42,499 nt of DNA from Azolla pinnata. Its lineage: Eukaryota; Streptophyta; Polypodiopsida; Salviniales; Salviniaceae. Every line of letters starts with the position of its first letter. The stretch's first letter is position 1. Both the position numbers and the translations under genes were made by a program. Under the pieces are notes generated by a model. The model was given only the letters and a program-made list of their open reading frames with translations. It was not told the DNA's origin and did no database searches. Location of the stretch: assembly GCA_037176905.1 (NCBI GenBank), contig JBBBWG010029244.1, positions 11,436 to 53,934 of the forward strand. The letters are read 5' to 3'. Below, piece after piece: positions 25,211-37,959 of this stretch.

Positions 25211-26979
25211 AATAATTTTCACGAAATCTTTGAAACAGATTTTGCCTCTAAATCCAATTAATTAGAAATTGTTGAACAGATCCTACTTGATTGCTTAAAT
25301 CAATCTCAAATTATTAGCTTAACTATCTAACCCTAATTAATTGCCTAAATTAAATCTAGTTAATCACATAACTCAAATGCATTCATGTTATGATTTGTTT
25401 TGCTTCCGATTTATTTCGCGAATAATCAGTTCTATTGAATGGATAAATTAATTGGATATGATTGGTTGAATTCTGAGGTCCAAAGGATTATACTTTTTTT
25501 TTTCAGTTTATAGCTAGAAAACTTACAGACAAACCCCCGCAATTTGTTTTAATTTTTTCTAATTTTTTTTTTTCTATTTGAGGTCAAAGCAATTTAGCAA
25601 AAAATCTGATGATTAGCTAGTCTAAGATAAAATTGATCAATGACAAATCTTCGATTCTCGCTTGTGCTTTGAAAAATATCGCCGAGTAAGTAGCCAATGA
25701 ACTAGAATTGAAACCAAACAGTTCATCAGAATCGCGATAGAGTCAGATGAGAGTTTCAAATAGTTTGATGCAAAACAGTTAATTAAAATGATCCAATGTT
25801 TCATAAGTTAAGAGGTGCAAGGCGAAAATTTTACACAAGGTCTATAGATAGAAATATTATTTGGGTTGGTTTCACACAATGTTGTCGAAAATATTTACTC
25901 TGCGATGTTCAATGACGGCGCTGAAGTAATAAGACTGAATCGCGTTCAGCAAACTAGTATTCAGCATGTGTTTGATGTCAGATGTCGATTGGGCCTTACA
26001 ATTGTCCACAAACCAACCCTATCTACTATTATTGGACAATCTAATCTGATTGGATCCCATCTCGGAGTTTATGAATGCTCTTTCCTTTTTGCCCCGATGA
26101 TTCGAGCATGTGTGATTCGTTTCGAGCCCAATCAGCCAGCTGCACGAAGATTCCTTTCATGTTACACGTTTTCCTCGATCCATCAACAATGATTAACATG
26201 TAGTTCCGAAGGTCCACGACTTATGGCGCTTCTTGATAATGATCTTTCTACTCGAAAAGCATCTCTTTTAATGATCATTGTAATCCTTGGCAGGCTTATT
26301 TATTAGCTTAACGGCTTGATTGACTGCTTCTGCTCAAAAGCCTTGCCATCAAGGCCATTCTTGAAAACAAAGAATCTACAAATAGAACTTTCTAGAACCT
26401 TCTAGCTTACATAATAACTTGTTCATGGTAGTGCTCCTCATTCTGTATGAACTTTAGATGTTTTTTTTTCTGTAAATGGTGAGCTGGAAAGAATTGGCTG
26501 TTCAAAATTGAGTTCTTGCATCAATGACGACAATCTCAAATGGTTGCACTAATCTTCTTTGCGGTATATATACATATATATCTCGAGCATCATCGTTATC
26601 GAATCACACGTCAGAAATGCAGTTGATCTTTTTAAACAACATCTTGGCTAGGAAAGGAATATATGCAGTCTTTTGAATTCGCAGCTACATCGGACTCTGC
26701 CTGCTCGTCACATGGCATTTGAATGCCGATTGACTTTCTTCTCTGGACTTGTTTCGGATTGGTAGTAATTGATTTGATGATGACTACGATTAATTAGTTG
26801 GCTATCTGATTAATTGGTTTGTTAAATCATCGAATCGATTGTATCGTGTCGCGAACTAAAGAAAGTTTTAGATAGGCGGACCCGCAATGAGCTTGACTTT
26901 TTCTGCGCACGATAAGACATCAAAGACTACCGATCAAAACTCGAACGATACTTTTAATAGGAAATATTGAGAAGATTTC
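25211..26979. other. Gene-poor intergenic sequence
   Basis: A 108-codon plus-strand frame at 25866-26192 has no recognisable domain, no clear promoter and ordinary intergenic composition, so I do not call it a gene. The rest is AT-rich single-copy sequence with a short TATA run near 26565-26580. Confidence 0.4.
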
Positions 26980-27325
26980 AAAGATAGACAAAAGAATAGC
27001 CAAGGACCAAGAAGATCGACGATTCCATGACCAGTGTCAGGAGAATCAGCATTAGGACAAAATTGTTGACATCCTTTTGAATTAAAAGGTCCAAGAAGGG
27101 CCAATGGATGGGATTTGTGCAATCCTTGCTAAGTAAGTCAATCACAAGAGAGGAGGCTTGTTGACTCTTGGGAATCCAATGGATATTGGTTGGTGCATGG
27201 TCTAAAAGGGAAATAAGTCCAACCTTTGAAGAGACTTGGATTCAGGCACAGAGTCGCGATTCCCATTCACCAATGATATAAGAAGCGGAAGATTCACAGT
27301 CAACAATGTGGAACCACAATTTCCC
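26980..27325 (-). pseudogene. Decayed retroelement fragment with RNase H-like end
   Basis: On the minus strand one frame reads LWFHIVDCESSASYIIGEW, an in-frame stop, then NIHWIPKSQQ and DLLSKDCTN. The order D-C-E-S...WIP(R/K)...LSKD resembles the RNase H region of retroelement polymerases, where a TD(S/N) strand is followed by a WIPR..N..AD.LSK strand. I note particular likeness to tyrosine-recombinase (DIRS-like) elements. At least one stop and a probable frameshift make it non-functional. No LTRs or recombinase gene were found, so the element class is a guess. Confidence 0.35.
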
Positions 27326-28644
27326 AGTAGAAAATGGACCATATAGTCAGTGTTAGACCTAGTTTGGCTAGCTACACATACAACGAGAACACACGAACGC
27401 TAATAATTAACCTTCTAAGAGTGGCGCGAAGTGATCACGATTAAATCACTTTGTGGAGGCTTTTGACTCTGAGGTAGTCGAAAAACGGTTGATTTGGTTA
27501 GGAGTGTTATCTGGGCGCAATGCAGAGACAATTCAAAGGACTCGGGCACGAATTGGTGTGAATTGGACAAGATGGGTTGCAGTTGGAGCATGAACCACAT
27601 AGATTAAGCTGACAAACCTTGATAATCATCAAACTCCTCGACAAGATCGCCAAAAACATGTAGTATGAGATATGTCTGAGTGATTTCATTCCTTCTAGCA
27701 TGAGAATGCATCAAAGTTTTAATGCATAATAATTAAACGAATCTATATGTTTGAATCGAACAAAGATTAAAGCGTCAAGACACTCTTTAACACACTGAAG
27801 AAAAATTGTTTGGCGAATTAAAGATATCAAGATTGAAATCAAAGAACAACGAGAGAAAGAAACTCGTAATAATATCAAAGTTCTTGCATACTTGGGCCTA
27901 GCTAGATCATACAAGGCTCAAGTAAAATATGCTCTTTCATGTGGAGCTTGCAAGTAATGGCCTTTATATGAAATCTTAAGTTAGTTCATGTTATTTCAGT
28001 CTCTTGCTTGACCTGCAAGATAAGTTGGTTTCCAACCACCTTCTTACAGTTTGCCAACATTTTTCGTATCAGAGGTCTGTATTGTGAGCAATAATCAGAA
28101 GGCATAGATGTTGTTGTAAATGAATTGCCCCTAATCAATCCACTACATTTTGACATTTGACATCTGATTTGAGTCAAGCAGTTGAAGCAAAGATCATGAC
28201 AAAGGTGGAGGCAGGCTTTGCCATGCACACGCTGTATCGTGACAAGCTCCTACTTATAATGGAAGGGATTCAATCATTGTTGCAAGCACACCAATTGAGG
28301 AGCATAGATAGCAAAGCTACAAACGACGAGGCCGTAAACGGTGAAGCATTAGCGAATCAAGAAACCGAGAGCATCGAGCTAGATATAAAGAAGATACCGG
28401 AAAGAATACCAATATCAGATTGATATGTTAATGACTGATGTTGAAGCCCTTGAGAAGGAGATCGTGAAGCGTTTATATACATATGCAACCATGCTTTTAT
28501 TATAACTATATCTCAGGCAAGAACATCATAATCATGTTTCTAGAAAGCCTTGGTAGATGGTCGATTACCCCCATCCCAGAACAGATGTAATTCGCATTAC
28601 ATCTTATGTCTATTATTGCGATTGGCCTAGCATGAGACTGAAGT
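27326..28644. other. Intergenic sequence, possibly more of a decayed element
   Basis: Short frames on both strands, including an 88-codon plus-strand frame at 28157-28423 rich in Glu, Ala and Lys, match nothing I can name. Some may be remnants of the adjoining retroelement. No gene is supported. Confidence 0.35.
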
Positions 28645-28739
28645 AAACCCTAAACCCTAACTAAACCCTAAACCCTAAACAAACCCTAACTAAACCCTAA
28701 ACCCTAAAAAAACCCTAACTAAACCCTAAACCCTAAACC
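28645..28739 (-). repeat. Interstitial telomere-type array (CCCTAAA), about ten copies
   Basis: Ten CCCTAA cores occur as AAACCCTAAACCCTAACT-style mixtures of CCCTAAA and CCCTAACTAAA. The array ends 205 bp upstream of the carrier gene's ATG, within its likely promoter. Such teloboxes are bound by telomere-repeat-binding factors in plants. Its orientation is opposite to the arrays at 7278 and 39551. Confidence 0.9.
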
Positions 28740-28943
28740 TGAGATTTTAATACAGATCAAGAACAAACATTTTGTGCTTTGGAGGCCCAATTAATTTTAG
28801 AGGCGCGTGACTCCACTCTTCTTCTTCTTCTTCTTCTTCTTTCTTCTTCTTCTTCTCTTGTCTTGTGCATTTGTGCCTTATCCGAAATGTAGCGAGAACG
28901 CCATCGCCATCGCCATCGCCATCGCCAACGCCCAACACCCAAA
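28740..28943 (+). promoter_or_regulatory. Proximal promoter/5' leader of the carrier gene with CTT and GCCATC runs
   Basis: A CTT trinucleotide run lies at about 28818-28856, and a GCCATC hexamer run at about 28900-28927 directly before the ATG. Nothing else of note is seen. Confidence 0.45.
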
Positions 28944-31550
28944 ATGGGTAGATGCCACATCACGTGGGCATCTGTGACTGCCACGTCTGCGAATGGCAGT
29001 GCCAGCCTCCAGATGGGGACAGAGAATCCAATTCAGAGCTCAAATGATGAAGAACGGAGTATGGATGGGAGCGCCGAGAGGAAGAAGGAGACGAAGAACA
29101 AGGGCAATCGTGCGAAGGCGCTGATGGTGCACGGAGATGGCGGTGTGCTAGCAACGGAGAGGGTCTGTATTGGGGCCGTTGCGGGGGGCATTGCCGGTGG
29201 GTTCACTAATGTTGTATTACATCCCATTGATACCATCAAGACTAAGCTGCAGACAAGAGGTGCCGCCTCCCTCTACTCTGGGCCCTTTGATGTCATCTCC
29301 AAGGTAAGAAAAACCATTCTTTTGCGTCCACTTGTCTTCAATCTCACCATGTTTTGCATGTTTTCTTGATCTTACCATGTCTGGCGCACGCTGTAATCTT
29401 GTCATGGTAGCTCCGATACCACATTTCCATATGACGCGAAAACGTGGTAGTTCGCATGCTTGACTTGGGTAACATGGACAGAATAGTGAGAATCGTCATC
29501 TCATTGCTTTGTAGGTATCTTTAACAAACATGGCAGTCATCATTTTCAGTTAGTAATCTGCATGGCTATGGTAATTGCAAATGATATACATCATGTCTAT
29601 GTGGTGTGTCTCTATGTTTCGAGCACATCCACCATCATCAATCATTGATTAACTTGTTCTACATGCCGTTACTGCCATCTTCATCATCGTTGTTGTCGCT
29701 GTTGTCATTATCCTCATGGGGCATGCATGGGTTCGATTGTCACATACACTTGAGACATAATCATCACTTCACTTAATGTCTCATTGCAAATGAATCATTA
29801 TCTTTTATGTGGTGTGAGGCAGTGGTTTTAACACAGTAATCCTCATCACTTTGATAAAATGATTAACAGGACTTACATGTCGTCATTGTTGTCATCATCA
29901 TCATCATCATCATCATCACGAGTATACATGCATGAAATCGTGGCATGCACATAAAATAGATACTGAAAGTCTATTGTTTTTGGGCTGGCAGTGGATGGGG
30001 CATCATTACATGATATCATAAGAATCACTGTCTTTCACATAAGACTGGACACCCACAGATCCAGTAAACATATTTGATGCTACCATCATTATAGGTCCTT
30101 GCGAGTCAGGGCATTTCTGGTCTTTACAGCGGGGTTCAAGCGGCTTTAGTGGGCTCGATCATGTCGTCTTCAGTCTATTTCGGGACCTATGAGCTAGCAA
30201 AATGCACGTTCTCGCATGTGTTCACACTCCCTCAAACCATTACTCCGCCCGTGGCCGCTGCCCTGGGGAACATAGTTTCCTCTGCCATCTTGGTGCCCAA
30301 AGAAGTCATCAAACAAAGGATGCAAGCCGGAGCCATCGGATCTGCACGCCAGGTGTTCTTGCAGACCATAAAGAATGACGGATTCCGTGGCCTCTATTCT
30401 GGTTATTCTGCAGCACTTTTGCGCAACATCCCCACCAATATGATCAGCTTCTCGACCTTCGTAAGTGCCTGTATAGGAATCTGTTTAGCACACATCCATT
30501 GGATGATTTTGTCCACTTTTTGGCACAAGTTTTTGATGATTCTGCACTCTCAACGGGACATTCGATTCCTGCAAAATCTCTGTGCTGTGATGTTGCTTTA
30601 GGGAATGCTACGAAATAGTGACACATTTGGTGGTACCATATTAGTTGCAATGCTCGTTGATAGCATCATGTTTCTAGTGCCCTTATCAACTTCTCAATCT
30701 GGGGTATGACCTAGTTATCATCGTGTTCAGTAGCATGTTGTGGTTTGCTGTGACAGTGCCTTGTTCTGCAGCTCTTTCTAACTATGGGTTCACATTAGTA
30801 GCGGAACATGGATAAAAGTGCTGTAACACTAGCAATTTTAACAGCTATAACATCACCGTCATAATTGCACTGTGGTGATAGTGCTGATTGATAATTTTTC
30901 TCCCTTTCTGATGACATTGCCAAACACAAGGAGTGCTTACTTTGGGTTGGCACAGTAGTTAGCGATGCATCTTGTAGTTCTGACTCAGTAGCAATGTAAC
31001 TTCTATTTATAACGTCGGCATTAGTAGTTGCACGAGGGTGATGATCTCATTACATTCTGCTAATGTGTAGGAATACCTAAAGTTGGCTTGGCTAAGGTTG
31101 AACGAGGAGCCTGTCTTGGAGCCATGGCAGAGCGTGATATCAGGTGCTTTAGCAGGGGCCATATCGGCGGCGGTCACAACGCCGTTGGATGTTGTAAAGA
31201 CACGGTTGATGACACAGGCTCGTGCAATAGTAGCATCATCGCTATTATCATCATCTTCATCGCCATCAGATGTATTAAGTGTGATGCAAGCAGAGGCTGC
31301 TGCTCGTGCACATGCCATTGCCAATTACACATATAAAGGGGTCGGATCGACCCTTCAACAGATATACAAAGAAGAAGGCTTGGGTGCACTGATGACCGGT
31401 ATCGGTCCAAGGATCTTATACAGTGCCTCGTTCTCGGCCCTCGGCTTTTGTGTCTTTGAGACTACCCGGACATTTCTCTTGATACGGTATATCCAAGAGA
31501 AGAATAAGAATAAGACAGCGGCATCGGTAACAGTATCAACAGATACTTAA
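28944..31550 (+). CDS. Mfl1: MITOFERRINLIKE1-type carrier, probably chloroplast envelope (3 exons, 401 aa)
   Basis: Exons are 28944-29303, 30095-30460 and 31071-31550. All junctions are phase 0 GT-AG, with stop TAA. The product is a mitochondrial carrier family protein with three repeats. Each has its signature: PIDTIKTKLQ in repeat 1, PKEVIKQRMQ in repeat 2 and PLDVVKTRLM in repeat 3. They are followed by LYSG, LYSGYSA and LMTGIGPR matrix-side motifs. Close likeness, from memory, to Arabidopsis MITOFERRINLIKE1 (phrases such as VYFGTYE, NIVSSAILVPKE, LEPWQSVISGALAGAISA) favours that family over SAM or mitochondrial mitoferrin carriers. Arabidopsis Mfl1 is linked to iron in plastids. About 65 Ser/Thr/Ala- and charge-rich residues precede repeat 1. 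This is a modest transit-peptide candidate; an internal Met at 29013 is an alternative start. Repeat 3 has a Ser/Ala-rich insertion of about 25 residues near 31210-31320. The substrate is inferred from family only. Confidence 0.9.
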
Positions 31551-32880
31551 ACAAAGGTATTTATGTTGTAGATATCGTGATATGAATTCTTGTGTTGTTG
31601 TGTACCCATGAATCTATCACCTTTGTCTTGTATTTTTGTGGTTGACTCAAAACTACCCTGATCAGACCGTGGGAAGACCTCCCCTTCTGTATTATGATCA
31701 AGGCTAGTTTTGGTAATATGAGAGATTTCTAGAGAAGGATATATGTGCAAGAACATCTCATATACAGGGGGGGTATTCTATGATACTTCTTTATTTGAGT
31801 GATTCGCGAATAGATTGCAAATCATGCTGAAGTTCTTGAAGCATACCATGAATAAGAGCTCTATGCTTAGCATTTATTTGAGAATAGAGAGCTAGCATTG
31901 TCAACGGTACTCATTTCATTTGACTGTATTTGAAAGGGAGTAAACCTTTATCTGAAAATTCTGTTTTTGCTGTTGATGCAGATTATCACTGTTGGAAGGT
32001 TTTTCATTTTTAACAAAGACGTGATTAAGAGACATTTGTACCTCTAAAACCTCAGTCCTGAAAGGACAGGAAATCTTACTGAATGCAAATGCAAGCACTA
32101 GAGCTTAGATTCTTGAGCTCACATCGATCAATGGGAGCCATCAGTACTATTTGGTGCTTGAACATGGAATGATGATGACAACAATGTGTAGTATCATAGC
32201 AAATCGGAAAGAAGAAGCTTGTATGCATCACAAGAGTTTTTAGCATGTTTTTCAACCATTGACATACAGTTTTATGTAAGGATGGTGAGGTGAAACGAGT
32301 GAAATCTCTTAACAAACACGGGGAGGATTATTAAGTTGGAAATCTCATCTTTCCCAAAAACTTGAACGAAAATCCACACAATTGAAAAGTATGCATACGA
32401 AAATTTCATCTCACGTTTCTTGCAGTAAAGCTGAATCCTGGAAGGAGTTTCCTCTGCTTGCAAGATATTGGTATGCCTGTGAAATATCGGAAAATTGAGG
32501 TTGAATCGTAGTTTCGCAAACATGTGAACAAGGGTATTTTGGGAGTTCAAGAGAATAAAAGGTAGTTACTTTCTGTTTTAGCTTGTGATTTACCGTGGAA
32601 GGAGAGAAATGGCGATGAGATCGTGACGCTGTTCAAAGCATTCTCTTCAAGAAGACCTAAAACAATAGGTTCTCTCTCAATCTATCTTCATTCATTAAAA
32701 ATACAGAGAACAAAAGAATAACATCAAAGAATGGTTGCATAACTGGTATCCAAATAATGCTTCGGGTTTTCTTTAATCTCTGCAGTAGTATGTGTTCCCC
32801 CGTCGATCATCATTATGACTCATTTTCTTTGTCAATATTCCTCTAAGTCACTTGTGTCCTCTGATGATAGATAACATGTG
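31551..32880. other. 3' flank of the carrier gene and intergenic sequence
   Basis: The carrier's 3' UTR should lie in the first few hundred bases. Beyond this only short unrecognised frames are present and no gene is supported. Confidence 0.4.
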
Positions 32881-32888
32881 TAAGTGCT

Positions 32889-33050
32889 AATGGCTCTAAT
32901 AATGCATTCAAATCCTTTGATGATAACATGTAATGGCTCTAATAATGCATTCAAATCCTCCGATGATAACATGTAATGGCTCTAATAATGCATTCGAATC
33001 CTCTGATGATAGCATGTGGTGTTGCTAACGGCTCTAATAATGCATTCAAC
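32889..33050. repeat. Four-copy 43 bp tandem repeat
   Basis: AATGGCTCTAATAATGCATTC begins at 32889, 32932 and 32975. A fourth, diverged copy (AACGGCTCTAATAATGCATTC) follows at about 33028. The intervening part is AATCCT(C/T)TGATGATAACATGT. Copies 1-3 are nearly identical. Confidence 0.85.
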
Positions 33051-33500
33051 ACCTCATCCTATCTTCATCTCAAGTGCATTCTATGCCATCGTATCCTTAT
33101 CGGCCCCAAGTGTGTCTTTGCTCTTTGTAATCTTCGGGTTGCGATCAAGTTGTGTCGGTTGTGTTTTCAGATTTGTTCTGATTGAAGGTATATTCTTCTT
33201 TACTCAGGTCGAACTCTTGGTGCTTTCCTTTTCATTTGAGATGGACTTCTACTTTTCTTCGTTTCCGGAAAAAGATTCATCGCTATAAAAAGAAGAGTCA
33301 TATACAAATACATAAGATTGTTGAGAGATTCACTACAAATACATAAGATACATTAAGGCATCATTTGCAGTTCGGAAGCAAATTGATACACACATCCCCA
33401 TTCGATTTGAGGCCACGTTTTCTTGTTGGTCTCTTATGCTTCTCCAACAAGATGGCATACCTATATTTGGTAGGGGGAAACATCTTGGTAACTCGGTTGT

Positions 33501-35958
33501 CTAAAGTTTTATTTTCTCTTCCATGTTCTGTGTAATCAGAGACCCTAAGGATTGCATACCACTCTTAAAGTTAAACAATGCATCCTCCAAGGTTGTGATA
33601 GCCTGAGCCAAACTTGTAAGCTGTTCACCTCCATGTGAACCGGTATGCTCTTCTTGTAGTCCACCATTGGACATTGTTCGTGAATGCATTTCAAAGGTAA
33701 TCAGCAATGCAACACTAAGTTCAGGCATATGTCTTTTCTATCACTAGGATAACTCCCATAATATGTTTGCATTTGTTGTTCTCATCAGGATAATCACAAT
33801 AATTTCTTTGGATTGATACTGTATACCGCAAGGCATGTCTTATAGTCAGCAATGAAATGCTAAGTTTAGGCATATGTCTTTCTATCACTAAGATAACTCT
33901 CATAATATGTTTGCATTTACTGTTCTCATCAGGATAATCACAATAATTACTTTGGATTGATACAATATACCACATTATGACATTTGACATACTTTGAACA
34001 GAGAACATTCCCAAATAATCAAACACAGCAGTAGTAGGTCCTTCATATAACGAGAAACTAGAGCCCCAACTTGCATCATTCAGGTTCTTTGTTCATTAGT
34101 ATGGGCTCTAGGTAAGAACCGACCTGAATCACAACGCTCTTGCTTCTGTTTATACCACTCTAAAACTGTTCCTCTTGGATAGCTGGTACTCATTTTATCA
34201 CCAACCAATGTATGTAACAACCCTGCGATGGAACGATTGGCTCGTCCTTTTAAAGTTGTGTATTTGATGAAATGCCAATGTTACTCCACAATATTCGTTG
34301 TGTCCACTCTTCCATAAACAAACAATTGTCCTAATTTTGGTCAAAGCTGATGTCAAACACATCCTAATCCACACCATGAACGTTTGAGTAAATCAACAAC
34401 CGGTTTCACCTCCCTAAATTCAACTGTTATGGTTCTAAAGAAAGCATCAAACCTCTCCTCAGTTGGACATTACATTAAACAGCACATGGAAACATACAAA
34501 TGGTTTCTCTTATGTAAAGGCACTTCTAGGAGTAAGTAATTTATCCAAGCCTTTTTCGCATGAAACCAACATAATAATATTTTGCAATACATTTGAATTT
34601 GAAAACCATTTTCAATCTTCCAACTTGAAGAATCCTCCTCAATCGTAGCTTAAATTGCATTGTATTCTAACTAAGACTTATCAATTACAATTGCATTTGG
34701 CCGCACATTCTCTATCTTTCCAAACACTTTTTTTAATTTCATTTGTAAAGTCATCTTCTCTTGCCCATATTCCAACATATTTGTACACATCATATACCGT
34801 AAGGGCATTCCAACTCCTGGCTATTAGGAGGCACTATAGCATACAATGACAATTCAAATTGATTGGTTCTAAAGGTTAAGTCAATAGCCCATGCATTGTT
34901 TGCAGATAAGCGACGACACATTTGTAGCATTGAACTGTCTTGTATAATTATAAAAAATGGTTGACCATTATCTCCTACGATAAATGTCTGCACATATAAT
35001 ATTTTCCCTTCACATATAATACTTTCTCTTCTTGTGTGAGGGCTCTTACTTCCATCAACATAGCACTCCAATTGTCATTAAATAATTACTGGCTTATGTT
35101 TAACTTGGAAGCAAATAGTTACTTTCTATTGAATTTACTTGAACCCTATTTGTGTGACTATTACACGGAACTAACAACCACACTTTTTAAACACATAAGC
35201 TCGGTGAATATCCTATCCTCTTCATTGAGGGGCTCCATATCTATGGCAAACATATTTCTCTATAGTGATATCATTTGTTTTAAGACATCATCTAGGTTCA
35301 TCGGGGTTGTCAAATATTGTGTCAGTAAGGCTTCTATATTCTTCTTTTAATTGGTGGTACAATGATATGTTTTAACATATGCTTTAACATATAGAAATGA
35401 GATCCCATAATTTTTACCATTGACGGTCTAACTCAAACGTCATAATATAACGTTCATTCCAAACTCTTATGTGACAAGTTGTCAAGATGCGCTTGTCGTA
35501 GTAATGAGCTCCATTGCTCGACAAAAAGGAATATAGTGTGTTACACATTTAATCGAAGACATAAAACACCAACATCAGGCAACATAAGTTGCTCTTTGAG
35601 TTGGTTCCATGATGTCATTATGTTTAGCTTTACTCTTAATGAATCACATGCTAATTTTACGATATCTATTGTAATCATTGTATGCCCACTTACGTTATCA
35701 CACATTAATCGATAACATGTTTGATTGAATGTGAAATATCTTGTTGATAAATATTTCCTTTCATCAACTTCCAGTGCACTAGATTACCCTAGACCCCTCT
35801 CATCTGACATTAGTGATGATGACGATGGAGTTAGAATTAGCTCATCATTTTCCGATGAGCCACCACTACTAGAAGAATCATATTCTTCTCGCCACTCATC
35901 ATTCCAAATGTCTAACTTATAATCTTCATAATCTATTAGAAAAGGGTCTAAATTCATT
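33501..35958 (-). pseudogene. Decayed MULE-type transposase with SWIM-like zinc finger
   Basis: From an ATG at about 35958 the minus strand reads an acidic Ser-rich N-terminus (WREEYDSSSSGGSSENDE). Next come stretches ending in MLPDVGVLCLRSIKC. Then a transposase core has WAIDLTFRTNQFELSLYAI, LLCWFHAKKAW, CPTEERFDAFF, GRVDTTNIVE and RANRSIAGLLHTL. The D-x-TF-(R/K)-TN and CWFH(A)xKAW patterns are those of the MULE transposase domain. The C-terminal part carries YCDYPDENNKCKH, which resembles a SWIM finger that has lost its second Cys. Numerous in-frame stops and frameshifts kill it. It may be an autonomous Mutator-like relic or a decayed domesticated copy. Terminal inverted repeats were not established. 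Confidence 0.65.
33720..34010 (-). repeat. Tandem duplication (period about 145 bp) of the SWIM-like finger segment
   Basis: AGGCATATGTCTTT at 33723 recurs at 33868. Each copy runs through ATAATATGTTTGCATTT and TCATCAGGATAATCACAATAA to TTGGATTGATAC. On the minus strand both copies encode NYCDYPDEN(N/S)KCKHIM in one uninterrupted frame, giving two fingers in tandem. Confidence 0.8.
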
Positions 35959-37589
35959 GTTAATACTTTACACTTTCTCACCTAGCAGCACCTCTATCTA
36001 ATTCTCTCTAATCAAAATGGCTTAGGACTCGAACATGGTTAAAAACCTAGATCCACTTGGTTAAATACTTAAGGGTAAACTCACGATAACATGGGTTTAC
36101 CCACAAAATGGTAAACCAATGTCATAGTGGGTTTACCTTTTTTGGGCAAACACATGACATTTTAGGTTTACTTATGAAAGGGTAAACCCTTAAGTGTTCG
36201 ACTTCCATATCTTTTGTTTATTGAAATATAAAATATACGAACATTCATTATAAATATAAAAATTCTAGTTTTTTTACAAATATATTTATAAGCTTTTAGT
36301 AAATTTTTATTTAATAAAAAAGTGAAAGAGAGAATAATCATTGTCTTTCTTAATTTTGCAACAGTAAAACCAAAGGTAAACTAACTAGGTTCATTTTAGG
36401 TAAACCCAGTAGATTTACCACTTTGGAGACCGATTTTCACTTTTTTGTGAAACCCAGTTGACCAATGAAGAGGAGGTATAGACACAAGGCCTTAGAAGAT
36501 AGGTGACCATTTGTAGCCTTTGTTATGGTTCCAATGTTATGTTGTAATTTGTAACTAACCTTTGGGCGTTTTTTTAATACAAGGTGGAAGTCGTCTTATT
36601 TATTTTTAAAAAAGGAGCACTAAAGTTAATACGAGATATTATAATACAAATCTTCTTGTGACAATTTAATTGAAAGAAACAAACTTGACCCTAAAAAGAT
36701 AAAAATAATAAAATTTGCAAAAGCATAAAGATAAGACAATATTAGTTAGTTCATCTTTTTTCTTTTTCCACTCTTTCTTCCGAGCTTTCCATAAAGTATG
36801 ACTGTGAAGGAGCTTAAAGAGTTTTTGCTTGATAAAGAAGACAAGAGAACTAGATGAAATTGAGCAAAAATAGAGAAAAAAAACCAGCAAAAAAGTCATC
36901 TAACCAATACAATTGAAATTAGTAATCTTAGAGGTACTAACATCAAGATTTTATTAAAACTATATTTTCAATTTAAAGCTTATTAAGCAATCATGAGAGC
37001 AAGAAGCAAACTTCAGATGCAAAAAATCAATGTTACATGTCCATTTCTTCAAATTATGGAATAATTTACTTCCAAAATTCTCTCAATATTGTTACCTGTC
37101 CATTTGTTCAGAATGTGTGGTGCTTCATAAGAATCTGAAATTGTTTACTAGTTGGATTTTATAAAGATAAGTTTAGAGATTTTGAGCTACTGGATCATGG
37201 GTGAGGTTTCTCCAACATGAAGCGTTATACTTGAAAATTTCAACGATCATGATTCTAGTATACCTAATAACTAAAAAGACACATAATCTAGAGCGGTAGA
37301 AAATTACTAACCAAGAAATCTTCCCACTTAATAATAACCCCATTTCATTAATGTTTGTAACCAAATACACGTAGCATAATTGTGGTGATGGATGCTAGAC
37401 CTATCCTTGATCAGCATTCTGATTATAAACGCTACATTCGACGATTAGCACATCACCATTAGCTCGTCCACGGTTTTGTGTTGTTTTTCAAGCTGTATGA
37501 GCTAGATGGTGGGGGCCGTTCAACAACAGTAAGAAAATATTGAAGATGGTTAAAAGAAATGACTAGGTGCTTCTAGGGAATGGGTAAGT
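35959..37589. other. AT-rich intergenic sequence with a GGTTTACC-rich fold-back block
   Basis: The arms ACTTAAGGG (36067-36075) and CCCTTAAGT (36187-36195) form an inverted repeat of about 129 bp. Its interior holds more palindromic GGGTTTACCC and GGTAAACC pieces. Related GGTAAAC motifs continue to about 36460. This could be a MITE-like element or the outer end of the neighbouring MULE relic, but clear target duplications are not seen. The rest shows nothing of note. Confidence 0.4.
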
Positions 37590-37959
37590 ACGTGGTAGTT
37601 AGTTAGTTAGTTAGTTACTTGGTTAGTTACATTGGCCGGGAGCGGATATACGGTATGGTCATTTAATTGCTTCCCGCGTATCCATTTGCGTAGATATCTA
37701 CGGATATACGCTAACACTCATACGCCATCTCGGCGCATGAATATTCTATTGCCAAGAATAGCATATACGCGCTATACGCATTAACTCATCTGGCAGATAC
37801 GTACGTATTATATACACGTACGGTATAGGGCCTACTACATACATACATACATACATACATACATACATACCTACCTACCTACCCACCACCCGTATACGTA
37901 CGTAGGCCCACCGTATTCGCTACGAGGCGGTGCATCCGGCCACATACGCCTGCATGCTA
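37590..37959. repeat. Simple-sequence tract: TTAG run, ATACGC/TACGTA-rich part, CATA and CCTA runs
   Basis: A TTAG tetranucleotide run lies at about 37598-37618. From 37640 to 37830 the sequence is rich in ATACG, TACGTA and TATACGC steps. A CATA tetranucleotide run follows at about 37836-37868, then CCTA. Most steps alternate pyrimidine and purine. Confidence 0.7.

Noticed and set aside
25866-26192. 108-codon plus-strand frame
   Set aside because: No recognisable domain, and the length is within chance expectation for this region.
28157-28423. 88-codon plus-strand frame
   Set aside because: No recognisable domain; it might be a retroelement remnant, but nothing supports a gene.
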